The notes below the pieces were generated by a model, which searched no databases, was not told where the DNA came from, and was given only the letters and a program-made list of their open reading frames with translations. Positions 7,678 to 16,930 of a DNA stretch of 51,047 nucleotides are shown here, piece by piece. This stretch comes from Bacillus sp. AFS098217. Lineage in GTDB: Bacteria > Bacillota > Bacilli > Bacillales > Bacillaceae_G. The position numbers were made by a program, and so were the translations under genes. The stretch lies in the NCBI RefSeq assembly GCF_002551815.1, contig NZ_NVPR01000060.1, positions 1-51,047 on the forward strand. The letters are read 5' to 3'. Each line of letters starts with the position of its first letter. Within the stretch, counting starts at the first letter, position 1.

Positions 7678-8337
7678 CTACAAATAATCCAAGCTATTAA
7701 AAATCAGAATGAGTCCAACAATACACATAATCCACGAAAGAGCCGATCCCGTATTATTAGCGATTTTAACCCGAAGCTTCTCAAGAGGTTTTTGCATCCG
7801 CCGACCAAACTGGAGATATAAGAAAAACAGCACAAGGGAAGGCAACACCATGATAAAGTTGTATCCAGCTAAAATAGAAGACCATTCCATCCATGGTAGA
7901 TTGGAAGTAGTCATTATGCTAATTGCTGCAAAATAAGGAAATGCAGTACCTACTTCTATTAATGAAGTAGTGAATCCCAGCCCAACCATTGAAAGAATGC
8001 TTTTTGACTTTGGTGCAGGTAGTTCTGAATTTTTCTTTGTTGGAACATAAAAACTTACAATGAACAATATCAATCCAATAATAAAGACAGTCCGGCTTAC
8101 GATTTGATTTTGAAATACGCCAAAAATATTCTCAAGCAAAAAACCTAATCCTAACATGAGTGAAACTCCAGTAGCAAAATAAAATCCTGCTACCGTCAAT
8201 AAATAAACCAATAAACGTTTGGTAAGTCTCTCTTTATCTGATAAAATCAGGTATACTGTTACACCTAATGTGGAAGGGCTTAGCGTGTCCAATAGAGCCA
8301 ACCCCCCTATCAAGAGAAGTAGTTCTGTACTCACCAT
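7678..8337 (-). CDS. GAP-family integral membrane protein
   Basis: The 219-residue protein has about six membrane segments and matches the GAP/SfLAP (Sap, sulfolipid-addressing-like) family, related in fold to LysE-type exporters. The N-terminal Asp-Thr-Leu-Ser-Pro-Ser-Thr-Leu-Gly segment in TM1 is characteristic. A role in lipid or small-molecule export is known for a few family members only. The ATG at 8337 has an AGGGGGAAAG site. The stop of the MerR-type regulator gene lies ten bases upstream, so the two are one operon and the transporter is probably the regulator's output. Confidence 0.75.
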   Translation of the reverse strand: MVSTELLLLIGGLALLDTLSPSTLGVTVYLILSDKERLTKRLLVYLLTVAGFYFATGVSLMLGLGFLLENIFGVFQNQIVSRTVFIIGLILFIVSFYVPTKKNSELPAPKSKSILSMVGLGFTTSLIEVGTAFPYFAAISIMTTSNLPWMEWSSILAGYNFIMVLPSLVLFFLYLQFGRRMQKPLEKLRVKIANNTGSALSWIMCIVGLILIFNSLDYL

Positions 8338-8347
8338 TCTTTCCCCC

Positions 8348-9106
8348 TTATTCTGGTTGAGGATTATTCTTTTCAGCTATAAAAATGGCATATGCCTCGT
8401 CCATAAACTCAAGCACATCCTGATCAATCGGATATAATCTCAGTTTCTCTGATTGCTTTGGCGACATCCTTATTTCCCACAGCTTATCTAAAAATTCATC
8501 CTCACCTTCAAATTCCTCTAAGCGCTTTTCATCCATTCTTCTAATGATATTTTGGACTTTGAATGCTTTTGGACCGTCCTTCATATAACGCTTTAACTGA
8601 CCTATCAAAGCAATCCATTCGAGTGAATCAGAGTTGTCACTTGTCATATTGGGAACCTTTTCCCATAGTTTTATTTCCCTATCTTTAAATACAGATTCAC
8701 GATAATACTGCTGTATTTCTTTATCTTTACTGGATAATTTCATAATCTTCTGAATCGCGATCCAGTTTTCTTCCCCTTCTATCGCAATTCCATGTATCAA
8801 TTCCCGTATGGATAACTCTATTTTCTTTAAGTTTTCCTGTTCTTTTATTACAAAAGATAATTGACTCTTTAAACTATCCGACCAATCCCACTCACTAGAA
8901 GCGAGCATATTCTTAATCTCATGTAACGAAAATCCAATCTTTTTTAAAAATTGAACCTGCTGTAGTTTTTTTATTTCTTCATTTGTGTATAAACGATGGC
9001 CGCCCTCTGTTTTGGATGCTGGTTTTAATAAGCCGATTTTATCATAGTAACGCAGTGTTCTTACTGTAACACCTGTCAGCTCCCCAACCTTATTAATGTG
9101 TATCAA
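8348..9106 (-). CDS. MerR-family regulator with large C-terminal domain
   Basis: The 252-residue protein has an N-terminal HTH (residues 2-70) with Val-Arg-Thr-Leu-Arg-Tyr-Tyr-Asp-Lys-Ile-Gly-Leu-Leu and Gly-Gly-His-Arg-Leu-Tyr. A helical linker follows, then a C-terminal domain of about 130 residues rich in charged residues. Its size and pattern fit MerR regulators with a TipAS-like or related ligand domain that bind drugs or other organics. The ATG at 9106 has no perfect ribosome site. It is the first gene of the operon with the GAP membrane protein, so it probably controls that gene and itself. Confidence 0.85.
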   Translation of the reverse strand: MIHINKVGELTGVTVRTLRYYDKIGLLKPASKTEGGHRLYTNEEIKKLQQVQFLKKIGFSLHEIKNMLASSEWDWSDSLKSQLSFVIKEQENLKKIELSIRELIHGIAIEGEENWIAIQKIMKLSSKDKEIQQYYRESVFKDREIKLWEKVPNMTSDNSDSLEWIALIGQLKRYMKDGPKAFKVQNIIRRMDEKRLEEFEGEDEFLDKLWEIRMSPKQSEKLRLYPIDQDVLEFMDEAYAIFIAEKNNPQPE

Positions 9107-9217
9107 CTGATAAACCTACCTTCCTGTACGTTAAGACTCTATCGTTAACAACTGTTATATTCATTCTATCTTATCATCTTCTTTTCTCACTTGTTCTTAC
9201 CACAAGTCTTTATATAT

Positions 9218-9361
9218 TTATTCTTCTTTACGAAAAAAATTCTGAAGCAAGTACCCTATTCCCAAACCAATCAGTACACCTGGAAATGCATTACCCATTG
9301 TCAGTCCAATACCTGCACCTATAATGACACACCCATAAATAATAATATCTCTCTGTTTCAT
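9218..9361 (-). CDS. 47-residue putative membrane peptide
   Basis: The frame from ATG at 9359-9361 to TAA at 9218-9220 encodes 47 residues. A strong TTAGGAGG ribosome site lies eight bases before the ATG, better than that of many larger genes here. The peptide has a short basic/acidic start (Met-Lys-Gln-Arg-Asp), one or two glycine-rich hydrophobic stretches with Gly-x-Gly-x-Gly spacing (residues 6-38), and a charged tail ending Arg-Lys-Glu-Glu. It probably sits in the membrane as a hairpin or single span. Function is unknown. It is 112 bases downstream of the MerR gene start on the same strand and could be an independent unit. Confidence 0.7.
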   Translation of the reverse strand: MKQRDIIIYGCVIIGAGIGLTMGNAFPGVLIGLGIGYLLQNFFRKEE

Positions 9362-9600
9362 CTATAAACCTCCTAATTTTTTAATCACATTTATCTCGAG
9401 AACACTAAGTAGTTACTAAATAGTATATAAAATGACCTAACGTCAACTTCAAGTTTTTATTTTCTTTTTAAATTTTTATAAATTAATCTATATAAAACTT
9501 ATAATTACTGTAACATCATCTTCTATAACGGTATCCTGTAGGTTTAAAATAAAGTTCGATTAAAAATACTTCGCAAACTCATGCTTTACGATAAATAAAA

Positions 9601-9726
9601 AGAAACCATTTTGAAAAAAGATTGATTAAAATGGTTTCTTCTATAGCAGATTTAAGTTTGATTTTTATAAAAAAGTTTAATCATTTTCTATCTGTTTTGT
9701 TCAACAATCGTGTCCGATTGTTGAAC
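9601..9726. repeat. two adjacent perfect hairpins in a gene-free stretch
   Basis: AGAAACCATTTT (9601-9612) pairs with AAAATGGTTTCT (9628-9639). GTTCAACAATCG (9699-9710) pairs with CGATTGTTGAAC (9715-9726) across four bases. Both are in the 9362-9900 stretch, which shows no gene I trust. They may be relics of mobile DNA or transcription stops. Confidence 0.5.
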
Positions 9727-9900
9727 AAAAAAATACTCTACAAAATAGATCTTTTTATCAAACCTTTTTACAAATTATCATTCTTTATTATAAATCATCG
9801 AACTTTATTTTAAATCCACACATAAAACCCACGTTAAAGGTTATTTGCACCGTAACAATACTGTACGTTTTTATTACGGTGCTTTGCTTGAAGCGCATTA

Positions 9901-10075
9901 CTAAGCGACTTGTTGATTTAACCATACACACAAAGATAAGAAATGGTGCCCGTGGCACTTACGTTTTCGTTTCATCCCGCCTGCTTCTATAGCTAATTGA
10001 TTAAGTGTAGTGGGATATATATCGATATAACTCTTCGGCCAATAAAGATAATTCCTGTTTTTGGTTCATATTCAT
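9901..10075 (-). pseudogene. IS231-type transposase N-terminal relic with frameshift
   Basis: Starting at the ATG at 10075, the leftward frame reads Met-Asn-Met-Asn-Gln-Lys-Gln-Glu-Leu-Ser and continues to Glu-Glu-Leu-Tyr-Arg-Tyr-Ile. A frameshift then moves to a second frame reading Thr-Leu-Asn-Gln-Leu-Ala-Ile-Glu and Met-Lys-Arg-Lys-Arg-Lys, through Leu-Cys-Val-Trp-Leu-Asn-Gln-Gln-Val-Ala, ending in TAG at 9901. This order is that of IS231 transposase N-termini. The catalytic region is gone. Confidence 0.7.
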
Positions 10076-10076
10076 A

Positions 10077-10167
10077 AAAAGCACATCACCCTTTCTCATT
10101 AACATAAGAGAATAGTAACGTGCTTTTAACTTCAAAAATAGTATAAATCCTTAAGTTGATGGATGTG
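10077..10167 (-). mobile_element. IS231-type left end and leader hairpin
   Basis: The leader before the transposase relic contains a long hairpin (about 10077-10130) and ends in a degenerate terminal repeat, seen on the top strand as CCTTAAGTTGATGGATGTGG. The leader matches 3207-3279 almost base for base. In IS231 elements such a hairpin is known to hide the transposase start in read-through transcripts. Confidence 0.6.
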
Positions 10168-10182
10168 GGACAGCACCCCAAT

Positions 10183-10308
10183 ATGCTTGGATTAAAATCA
10201 TTGCAAACAGCTAAAAAAGTGATTGCTGGAATAGAAGTTATGCATATAATCAAAAAAGGACAAACTCCCCAAGGTGAGAAGTCTGTCCAAAAACAGATAT
10301 ATCAATAG
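10183..10308 (+). pseudogene. C-terminal fragment of an IS6-family-like transposase
   Basis: A 41-codon frame carries Ala-Gly-Ile-Glu-Val-Met-His-Ile-Ile-Lys-Lys-Gly-Gln, which resembles the Gly-Ile-Glu-x-Met-x-Met-x-x-Lys-Gly-Gln tail of IS6-family transposases. The DDE core is missing and there is no ribosome site. Part of the frame overlaps the hairpin that ends the serine transporter gene. Assignment is from memory of the family. Confidence 0.5.
10258..10297 (-). terminator. likely terminator of the serine transporter gene
   Basis: Read leftward, GGACAGACTTCTC pairs with GGGGAGTTTGTCC with some mismatches, followed by a T-rich run. It lies 15-55 bases past the transporter stop at 10313. 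Confidence 0.5.
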
Positions 10309-10312
10309 TGAA

Positions 10313-11632
10313 TTAGAATAATGACTTAATACTTGCTAGGACAGTAAGTATACCTATAACAATGACAAATACATTGCTCGCTTTCCCTTTATATTTAGCT
10401 AGTACTGGTACTTTATAGATCGCATACATTGGTAATAGACATAAGATAGCAGCAACTAACGGACCACTAAGGGCATCAATGATTCCAAGAATACTTGGAT
10501 TTGCATAAGCAACATACCAGCATGTTAATACGACAAAAGTAAGGATCATTGTCTTAACTGTTTTTTCTCCCATATCTTTTCCGCGTTTTTTACCGACCTT
10601 GATAATCATGTCACGCATTACCTCATATGCTCCTATATAATGGCCAAGGAAGGACTTTGTTATAGCCACAAAAGCAATAAGAGGAGCTGCAATAGTGATT
10701 ATAGGCGAATTAAGCTCATTAGCAAGATATGATAGGATTGACAAGTTCTCTGCTTTCGCCATTTTCAGATCATCTGGAGTCAAACTCAAGGTACTGCTCC
10801 AAACAAAGAACATAACAACAGCGAATGTCATGATATAACAAGCTTTTTGTATTTGAGCACATTTGGCATCAGTAGCTTCTATTCCATAGGTAGCTCTCTG
10901 TTTCATAACAAATGATGAAATCATAGGCGAATGATTGAACGAGAATACTATGATTGGTAGTATCATCAATATCGTTCCAAAATATCCTGTGCCTGTTGAA
11001 TCAGTAGAAACACTTGAAAAACTAAGCATTGACGTATTCCACTGTGGAATCAAAGATATTGCGATAAAAAGTAGGGAAGCTATGAAAGGATATACTAGCA
11101 TACTCATTATCTTTACAGTGATATCTTGACCAAAATTTAGTATAGCTATAAGACCGATTACTAATACAAGCGATAAAATGGCCCTTGGAGGCTCCGGCAT
11201 GTGCAATTGATTCACAATAAAACTACTTGCAGTATTTGTAAGTGCAACCGAATACATCAGCACGATCGTATAAATTGAGACGAAATATACTATGTTAAAA
11301 ATTATACTTGCCTTATTGCCGAAATACTCTCTTATTGTACCTGTAATCCCTTCTTCAGCAGAATTGGAAGCGTATATCATTTTAGCAAGCGCCCTATGTG
11401 AGTAATACATAACAGGATATGCAAGTATGGTAATTAGCAGTAATGATAATAAACCACCTGAACCCGCATTAATAGGTAAAAAGAGTACTCCTGCTCCAAT
11501 TGCTGTTCCAAAAAGGCTCAATGCCCAGGTAGTATCCTGTTTATGCCACTTTTTAGGGTCTGGATATTTCTCATTTTTTACTGCAGTATTTTCAGCTTGA
11601 AATTCTATTGTTTTTGCAGTATTCCCATTCAT
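10313..11632 (-). CDS. HAAAP-family amino acid permease, probable serine transporter
   Basis: The 439-residue protein has about eleven membrane segments and belongs to the hydroxy/aromatic amino acid permease family (SdaC/TdcC-like). The first helix carries Gly-Thr-Ala-Ile-Gly-Ala-Gly-Val-Leu-Phe-Leu-Pro-Ile, the substrate and ion binding motif of the family. It should import L-serine or L-threonine with H+. The ATG at 11632 has an AAGGAGGAATT site. It is downstream of, and on the same strand as, the two serine dehydratase subunit genes after a gap of about 300 bases. Uptake plus deamination therefore form one functional unit even if transcribed separately. Confidence 0.85.
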   Translation of the reverse strand: MNGNTAKTIEFQAENTAVKNEKYPDPKKWHKQDTTWALSLFGTAIGAGVLFLPINAGSGGLLSLLLITILAYPVMYYSHRALAKMIYASNSAEEGITGTIREYFGNKASIIFNIVYFVSIYTIVLMYSVALTNTASSFIVNQLHMPEPPRAILSLVLVIGLIAILNFGQDITVKIMSMLVYPFIASLLFIAISLIPQWNTSMLSFSSVSTDSTGTGYFGTILMILPIIVFSFNHSPMISSFVMKQRATYGIEATDAKCAQIQKACYIMTFAVVMFFVWSSTLSLTPDDLKMAKAENLSILSYLANELNSPIITIAAPLIAFVAITKSFLGHYIGAYEVMRDMIIKVGKKRGKDMGEKTVKTMILTFVVLTCWYVAYANPSILGIIDALSGPLVAAILCLLPMYAIYKVPVLAKYKGKASNVFVIVIGILTVLASIKSLF

Positions 11633-11934
11633 ATAATAATTCCTCCTTGTATCCTATTCTTACGTCTCTTTTTAAGGCCTAGGAATATAGACCATTCTTG
11701 AAAAATGAATTGCTTACACTTACAAGGTGCGCCACATCATGTGTCCAACCTGATGGATTTGTTAACGTTTACAAAACATTTCAATTGTATATTAACATAC
11801 TTTATTCGTATAGTAGTATACTTTATTTGTATAGAATTATATTTTATTGATAATGGCTCTTAATATACAAACATCCTTAGGAGAACAATAGAGAATAGAA
11901 TTGTTAAATATTTCACAATACTTCCAATAACTGT
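11633..11934. other. gap between transporter and dehydratase genes
   Basis: About 300 AT-rich bases contain two near-direct repeats of a TATACTTTATT-type motif around 11795-11850. They probably hold the transporter promoter. I see no gene, riboswitch or clear terminator. Confidence 0.4.
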
Positions 11935-12825
11935 TCATTGCTTTAATTGTTTCTCTCCAAAAATTTTACTTTTAATGGCAATCCCTGTAGGTGTGGCCGC
12001 AATTCCGCCTAAACCTGTCTCTCTTAATTCGCGAGGCATCTGTCTTCCAACTCTATACATCGCTTCAATAACTTCGTCAGCATTGATGATATTGTTTACG
12101 CCGGCTAATGCGATGTCCGCTGCTGCTAAAGCATTTGTCGTTCCAATGGCGTTTCTCTTTACACAAGGAATTTCTACCAAACCAGCGACCGGATCACAAA
12201 CTAGACCGAGTAAATTTTGTAATGCGGTTGAGAAAGCTTCAGAAGATTGCTGCGGTGTTCCTCCGGCAGCTTCTACCGCCGCTGCAGCCGCCATTGCTGA
12301 GGCACTGCCTACTTCAGCTTGACATCCTCCGTACGCTCCGGAAATACAAGCATTATTTGCGACTATCATTCCAAATAAAGATGAAGTGAATAGAAAATGG
12401 ACCATATCTTCATGACTTAACTGCAACGTATCTTTAATACTAAATAGGACTCCCGGGATCGTCCCACTCGCACCTGCGGTTGGAGTTGCACAAATAGCCC
12501 CTAATGAAGCATTTACTTCATTAACACCGATAGCACTTTGAATCCCTAACACCATCAAATCCCCAGAAAGAGTTTTTCCATTTTCTCGATATTTTTTTAT
12601 TTTAACAGCATCACCTCCGGTTAAACCGGTCGGAGAAAATACCCCGTCGCCCTCGATACCTTTATTTGCAGAATTTTCCATAGTAGCTAAATTCTTTTCC
12701 ATTTTACTCCAAACTTCTTCATAAGAAGTTTTAGTTTGTTCGATTTCCTGTTCGATTGCTAATTCATAAATTGGCTTTTTCCTTTTATTAGCTGCATCTA
12801 CAATTTCTCTTATGGTCATATACAT
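11935..12825 (-). CDS. sdaAA: L-serine dehydratase, iron-sulfur-dependent, alpha subunit
   Basis: The 296-residue protein matches the alpha chain of the two-subunit [4Fe-4S] L-serine ammonia-lyase of Gram-positive bacteria, which converts L-serine to pyruvate and ammonia. Conserved cysteines lie in Ala-Ile-Cys-Ala-Thr-Pro-Thr-Ala-Gly, Asn-Ala-Cys-Ile-Ser-Gly-Ala-Tyr-Gly-Gly-Cys and Val-Cys-Asp-Pro-Val-Ala-Gly, next to Glu-Ile-Pro-Cys. The start ATG at 12825 is preceded by AAGGGGTGG; a second ATG two codons in is possible. The beta-subunit gene is 22 bases upstream, so they are co-transcribed and make one enzyme. Oxygen-sensitive cluster chemistry is expected from the family. Confidence 0.93.
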   Translation of the reverse strand: MYMTIREIVDAANKRKKPIYELAIEQEIEQTKTSYEEVWSKMEKNLATMENSANKGIEGDGVFSPTGLTGGDAVKIKKYRENGKTLSGDLMVLGIQSAIGVNEVNASLGAICATPTAGASGTIPGVLFSIKDTLQLSHEDMVHFLFTSSLFGMIVANNACISGAYGGCQAEVGSASAMAAAAAVEAAGGTPQQSSEAFSTALQNLLGLVCDPVAGLVEIPCVKRNAIGTTNALAAADIALAGVNNIINADEVIEAMYRVGRQMPRELRETGLGGIAATPTGIAIKSKIFGEKQLKQ

Positions 12826-12847
12826 ATTTTTCCACCCCTTAATGTAA

Positions 12848-13546
12848 CTAAAGAATAATGATATTAGCCATACTGCTTAAACTTCCCAATTCCTTCTGAG
12901 CATCACCAGGCAATAGCGAATCCAAAGCGAATGCATATAAATATTTTCCGTTTTCTTCTAAACTATGAAAGTTGTTAATTTCCACATCATATTGTTTAAA
13001 GATCCTGCGTAAGACAAATTCAAAGTCAGCGCTTTCAGAAATCGCAATAATAACTGGCAATGGCCCTTGCAGATCTAAGCTAAATCCGTCAATTTCAACA
13101 TGTTTGACTTCAATTAATCCACCGCCGACCGAAATACCCATCGTTCTAATACTTCGACTTTCATCCTCTAAATATACATCTGCCGTATTTGGATGACCAG
13201 CAGGACTATCACCCGCTTTTTCAATAAAGGTAATGTCAATTCCTTTAGATTCCGCTATTTTAATAGCATCTGGCACTTTGCTGTCATCGGCAGCAAATCC
13301 TAATATCCCGGCAATAATTGCAAAATCCGTTCCGTGTCCTTTATGGGTTTCAGCAAATGATTCATAATACCTTACCACAACTTTTTTTGGAAGACCTTGA
13401 AATAATTTATTGGCAACTGTCCCAATAGCTAAAGCACCTGCAGTATGTGAACTTGAAGGACCTATCATTACCGGCCCAATCACATCAAAACAACTTTTGT
13501 ATTTAACAACTTTTTTTTCTTTAATAGATACTACATTCATGTTCAT
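12848..13546 (-). CDS. sdaAB: L-serine dehydratase, iron-sulfur-dependent, beta subunit
   Basis: From the ATG at 13546, preceded by a G-rich site, the protein is 232 residues. The N-terminal half is the serine dehydratase beta domain with Ile-Gly-Pro-Ser-Ser-Ser-His-Thr-Ala-Gly, which binds substrate. The last 80 residues fit the ACT-like regulatory domain of the family. An upstream ATG at 13561 lies in the G-rich ribosome site itself and is rejected. It is the first gene of the sdaAB-sdaAA operon. No regulatory RNA or clear operator is visible in the 700 bases before it. Confidence 0.92.
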   Translation of the reverse strand: MNMNVVSIKEKKVVKYKSCFDVIGPVMIGPSSSHTAGALAIGTVANKLFQGLPKKVVVRYYESFAETHKGHGTDFAIIAGILGFAADDSKVPDAIKIAESKGIDITFIEKAGDSPAGHPNTADVYLEDESRSIRTMGISVGGGLIEVKHVEIDGFSLDLQGPLPVIIAISESADFEFVLRRIFKQYDVEINNFHSLEENGKYLYAFALDSLLPGDAQKELGSLSSMANIIIL

Positions 13547-13561
13547 ATAAGCCCCCCCCAT

Positions 13562-14294
13562 AATTTATTATTTTTAATTGCAGTTGAGTCTAAGCTATTA
13601 AAATGCCAGCTTGAGAAAGAGATTCAATTAAAATAAAAACTGTATTAAAATTATCACCAAATTTCATTTTCTTAAATAAGATCTGGCTGATAACGTTTCC
13701 ATTTTTATATTGAATAAATTCTTCTAATCACACACCTTTCTTAGAGTAATCGTATCAGTATGTCCAATTGTAGAAGATTACTTGTAAGGTCTTTAGAATT
13801 TTTGCATTAGAACCAGGTTTGATAGTTTCTCTGAAGGTAATAGATTATCTCTCGACGCCCTCATTATAACTTGTATATTTATGAGTTTAATGTTTTTTTA
13901 TTTTTAGAAAGATTGAATAAACAGAATTTTTGAATGGATAATAAATTACACTTGGCATGTAGCAATTGTGTCCATTGTTTGAAGCTGTATTAGTTAGTAG
14001 AATAGCAAAAATAACACAGAGTTCCTTTAATTAACACATTGATTATATTGTAAAATCATCATAAAGATACTTATATTTTCCTTTGTTGAAACATCTTATT
14101 TTAGACATGAAAGCTGTTGTAATAAATGATTCATGTAGATGGAAAGGAATAAATTAAGGAAATATAAAATCCTTTTTGAATATTTATCATCTATATTGCA
14201 TTTATATACATTTTCAGAAAAAAGAAACTTCTTTTACTGATATTATTACTTTACAAAAGGTGTGTGATTCGTATGGAAAAAGAACAGTTATTTA
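13562..14294. other. gene-free stretch upstream of sdaAB
   Basis: About 730 AT-rich bases hold no frame with a credible ribosome site on either strand. The sda promoter should be in the first 200 bases. I find no riboswitch core that I recognise. Confidence 0.4.
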
Positions 14295-14310
14295 GGTTCT
14301 GGTGCAAAAA
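14295..14310 (+). mobile_element. possible IS6-family terminal inverted repeat
   Basis: GGTTCTGGTGCAAAAA resembles the GGTTCTGTTGCAAA type of end of IS6-family elements. There is no transposase beside it. Low certainty. Confidence 0.3.
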
Positions 14311-14437
14311 AGAGAATAAAATGCATATATCCCTAACAGAATCGTATCTTATGCTATAAGGCCCAGTACCAGCGTTCTTGCAACCAGGGGCAAAGTAGCA
14401 ATAGTGTAAAAAGTTAGCCCTATATGGGAGCACCATA

Positions 14438-14530
14438 CATGCCCATCAACTCAAGAGATTTTAATACTCTCAAACACCAAAAAACGTTATCCTTTCTAAA
14501 CAAGCTAAATTAGAAAGGATGACGTTTTCA
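14438..14530 (+). mobile_element. IS231-type end with internal hairpin
   Basis: CATGCCCATCAACTCAAGAG (from 14438) is the inward-reading IS231-type terminal repeat, followed by the same subterminal bases as at 3281-3304. A hairpin AAAACGTTATCCTTTCT / AGAAAGGATGACGTTTT spans 14481-14528. No transposase is present. Confidence 0.55.
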
Positions 14531-14547
14531 AAGTAAGGATAATCTTT

Positions 14548-15011
14548 TTCTATCCTTCTTCTATTAGATAAAAAGCATAAAACGATCATTAAAAAAACAT
14601 ATCTTTCACTTCAATTTCACACTGAAGTCACATCTATCCTTTATATTATATCTATCGAAGCTGTTCCTCCCTAATAATGAGACATTCCCCAGTGTCTCGA
14701 ACAGCTTTCCATCCCTAATTAAAATGAACATAAGTTGTCCCTTTCCCTGACCATTTTGTGCTGACAAAATGGTCTATTTTTTATCACCTATTACTGAATC
14801 ATACCTCTTATCCATTAAGCAACTATTCATTTATATAAATCCATTTTTATTTTTCAACATCTAAATCCCTGCTATGCAAAATGAAAAGTAACCTACAATC
14901 GTTTGCTCTTTCTGTTTTCACTTCGCATGTGGCAGAAAAAGGATCTGACTTAGATTCTCTTTCCCCCCTAAAAAGAGGGGTTTTATATCAGCTTTTTAAT
15001 TGATGTATATA
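14548..15011 (+). repeat. left arm of a ~465-bp inverted repeat
   Basis: This arm matches the reverse complement of 21046-21512 over nearly its full length. It contains, in order, an AT-rich lead, a structured RNA candidate with terminator, and one interspersed repeat copy. The two arms point toward each other around the chemotaxis receptor and two amidase genes. Confidence 0.8.
14655..14783 (+). ncRNA. candidate structured small RNA with intrinsic terminator (copy 1)
   Basis: A nested structure begins with AAGCTGTTC (14658-14666) pairing with GAACAGCTT (14699-14707). Inside it GAGACA (14679-14684) pairs with TGTCTC (14693-14698) around a CCCC loop. A linker leads to a perfect 11-bp terminator stem GACCATTTTGT (14749-14759) / ACAAAATGGTC (14764-14774) followed by TATTTTTT. 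An AT-rich TATTATAT lies just upstream as a possible -10. The second copy preserves all stems. No open frame fits. Not recognised as a known riboswitch. Confidence 0.55.
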
Positions 15012-15012
15012 T
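14831..15012 (+). repeat. interspersed MITE-like repeat, copy A
   Basis: It begins TATATAAATCCATTTTTATT and ends TTAATTGATGTATATATA, with the CTTCGCATGTGGCAGAAAAAGG core. The section between the core and the AAAAAGAGGGG hairpin arm is diverged. It lies at the inner end of the left inverted-repeat arm. Confidence 0.8.
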
Positions 15013-15032
15013 AGTAAGATCAATGTTCCACT

Positions 15033-16745
15033 TTACGATAAAGTAAAGCGCTTCGTTTGTTCACTTAATTCATGAATTTGCGATGCCATTTCTTGAACTT
15101 CTTGTGTAAATGCATCCATCTGTTTTGCAACTTCTTCTATTGTAACATTCACTTCCTCAGTAGATTCCGCCGTTTCTTCACTTGCAGCCGTGACAGCCAA
15201 CACTTCAGTGTGAATGACGTTCTGCTGCTGTTTCATCGTTTCCATTTTACCGATAACGTGCTGCAGGGACTGATTTAATTCGTTTGAAATATATTGCAGT
15301 GCCTTCATTTGCTCTGCTACTACACTTACTTGACTAAACTGAGCATCATATTGCTGCAATGCTCGCGACAATTGTTCTGTTGTTCCAGACGCTTCTTGCT
15401 GCATCTTATAAATTAATTGACGAATATGCTTTGTTTGCTCTGCCGTACGTTCCGCTAACACTTTCACTTCATCTGCTACAATGACAAATCCTCTTCCAGA
15501 TTCCCCCGCTCTAGCTGCTTCAATGGCCGCATTTAAGGAAAGCATATTCGTTTGCGCTGCAATGTCCTCGATTGTATATAGAAATTCCCCCGTATGGCTT
15601 ACTTGTGTTAATAAAGAATTGACTGTATCTTGAAATTGATAGAACGTATCTTTCATTTCCTTCCCTTGCATAACCGTATTATGCAACATTTCCTGTCCTT
15701 CTTCTCCTGCTTGTGCCATCGCTTGAGAAATACTTTGCATATCATCTACAGCGTGTTCGACTCCGCGTATTTCTTCTTCAAAAGAGTGCATCGCATTTGA
15801 AACTTGTTCCATTGAAGAAACAGTTTGCGCATTACTATTTGTAATCTCTTGACTCGATAATACAATGGTTTGATTCTGTTCTTTCATTACATGTGTAGAA
15901 GATAATAACATTTTCGATGTTTGCGTGACAGAATGTGTTGCCTTCTGTACACCTTGTAATAATCCTCTTAAATGATCCATCATATATTCAAAAGAACGAA
16001 TCATCTGTCCAATCTCATCTTTCTTACGAGATGAAATCTGAAGTTCTCTTAAATCACCTTCTGCAATCCGCTTTGTTTCTTCTTTCAACACATGAAGCGG
16101 CTTCAAACCTCGGTTAATAAAATAGAATAGACAAGCAGAGGCAACAGCAACAATCCCTATATTAATAAGAGCGAGTTCTATCATTCTATCTTTCAACAAG
16201 TTTTGCATAATCGTATCTACAACAGAAGCTTGTATATCCATTCCAAGCGCCCCATAAACTTGACCCTTTTCATCCTTTAACGGTACCATAACGGACATGT
16301 ATTTCCCGTATTTTTCATCATTTATAATAGGAGTGTACACCCATTCTCCTTGTTGCAGCTTTTCCACTTCTGCCGCATTATCTTCACACTTCTCCCAAAT
16401 CGGTGAAGCTTCCTTGTCACTTGGTTGCCCATCAATCATAATGTACGCTTCATTCTTCTTAAAATGCATCGTGTATACATATAATGCGCCATTATGTTCA
16501 CGCATTTCATTTAATGTATTTCGCAACTTCTCATATGTATCATTTTGCTTTGGATCCTTTAACCATGATTCATATGCGTCTTTATCAAATTGTTTTTTCA
16601 TTGCTTCAACTTGAATCTTTCCTAACTCTCCAATTGTTTGTTCCCCAGTTCCTTTCGCAGTAAAATATAAAAATGCAAAATTCACACTCGCCAATCCCAA
16701 GATTACTACAAATACAATTCCTAAAATTCGTGTTCGCAAATTCAT
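15033..16745 (-). CDS. methyl-accepting chemotaxis protein
   Basis: The 570-residue protein has TM1 (about 7-29), an extracellular Cache-like sensor (about 35-185), TM2 (about 189-210), a HAMP domain and a long cytoplasmic signalling coiled coil. The hairpin tip carries [11 protein letters not shown] and Arg-Gly-Phe-x-Val-Val/Ile-Ala-Asp-Glu-Val, which binds CheW and CheA. It should report an unknown small ligand to the flagellar motor. The ATG at 16745 follows AAAGGGGAACG. It stands alone inside the inverted-repeat segment, next to cell-wall amidases with which it has no obvious functional link. Confidence 0.95.
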   Translation of the reverse strand: MNLRTRILGIVFVVILGLASVNFAFLYFTAKGTGEQTIGELGKIQVEAMKKQFDKDAYESWLKDPKQNDTYEKLRNTLNEMREHNGALYVYTMHFKKNEAYIMIDGQPSDKEASPIWEKCEDNAAEVEKLQQGEWVYTPIINDEKYGKYMSVMVPLKDEKGQVYGALGMDIQASVVDTIMQNLLKDRMIELALINIGIVAVASACLFYFINRGLKPLHVLKEETKRIAEGDLRELQISSRKKDEIGQMIRSFEYMMDHLRGLLQGVQKATHSVTQTSKMLLSSTHVMKEQNQTIVLSSQEITNSNAQTVSSMEQVSNAMHSFEEEIRGVEHAVDDMQSISQAMAQAGEEGQEMLHNTVMQGKEMKDTFYQFQDTVNSLLTQVSHTGEFLYTIEDIAAQTNMLSLNAAIEAARAGESGRGFVIVADEVKVLAERTAEQTKHIRQLIYKMQQEASGTTEQLSRALQQYDAQFSQVSVVAEQMKALQYISNELNQSLQHVIGKMETMKQQQNVIHTEVLAVTAASEETAESTEEVNVTIEEVAKQMDAFTQEVQEMASQIHELSEQTKRFTLS

Positions 16746-16930
16746 AGTCGTTCCCCTTTTTAAATAAAATTTATTAATTTAAACATAAAGAATGATAAAT
16801 ATAAAAAAGAGTTTTAAAAATCGATTCCATCTTCGGATTGTACATATTCTTTCTATTTTAAATTTAAAATACGTTATATTATGTATATAACATAAAAGTA
16901 AGTAATAAATATAGCATCTTTCTTATTTTT

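Noticed and set aside
9622-9813. 63-codon forward frame
   Set aside because: AT-rich, made of two hairpins and poly-Phe/Lys codons, with no ribosome site.
13562-14294. Riboswitch or T-box before the serine dehydratase genes
   Set aside because: No T-box GGTGG-type box, glycine-riboswitch core or other known motif could be found by eye.
14251-14436. 61-codon reverse frame
   Set aside because: No ribosome site; the DNA lies between insertion-sequence ends and shows no family likeness.
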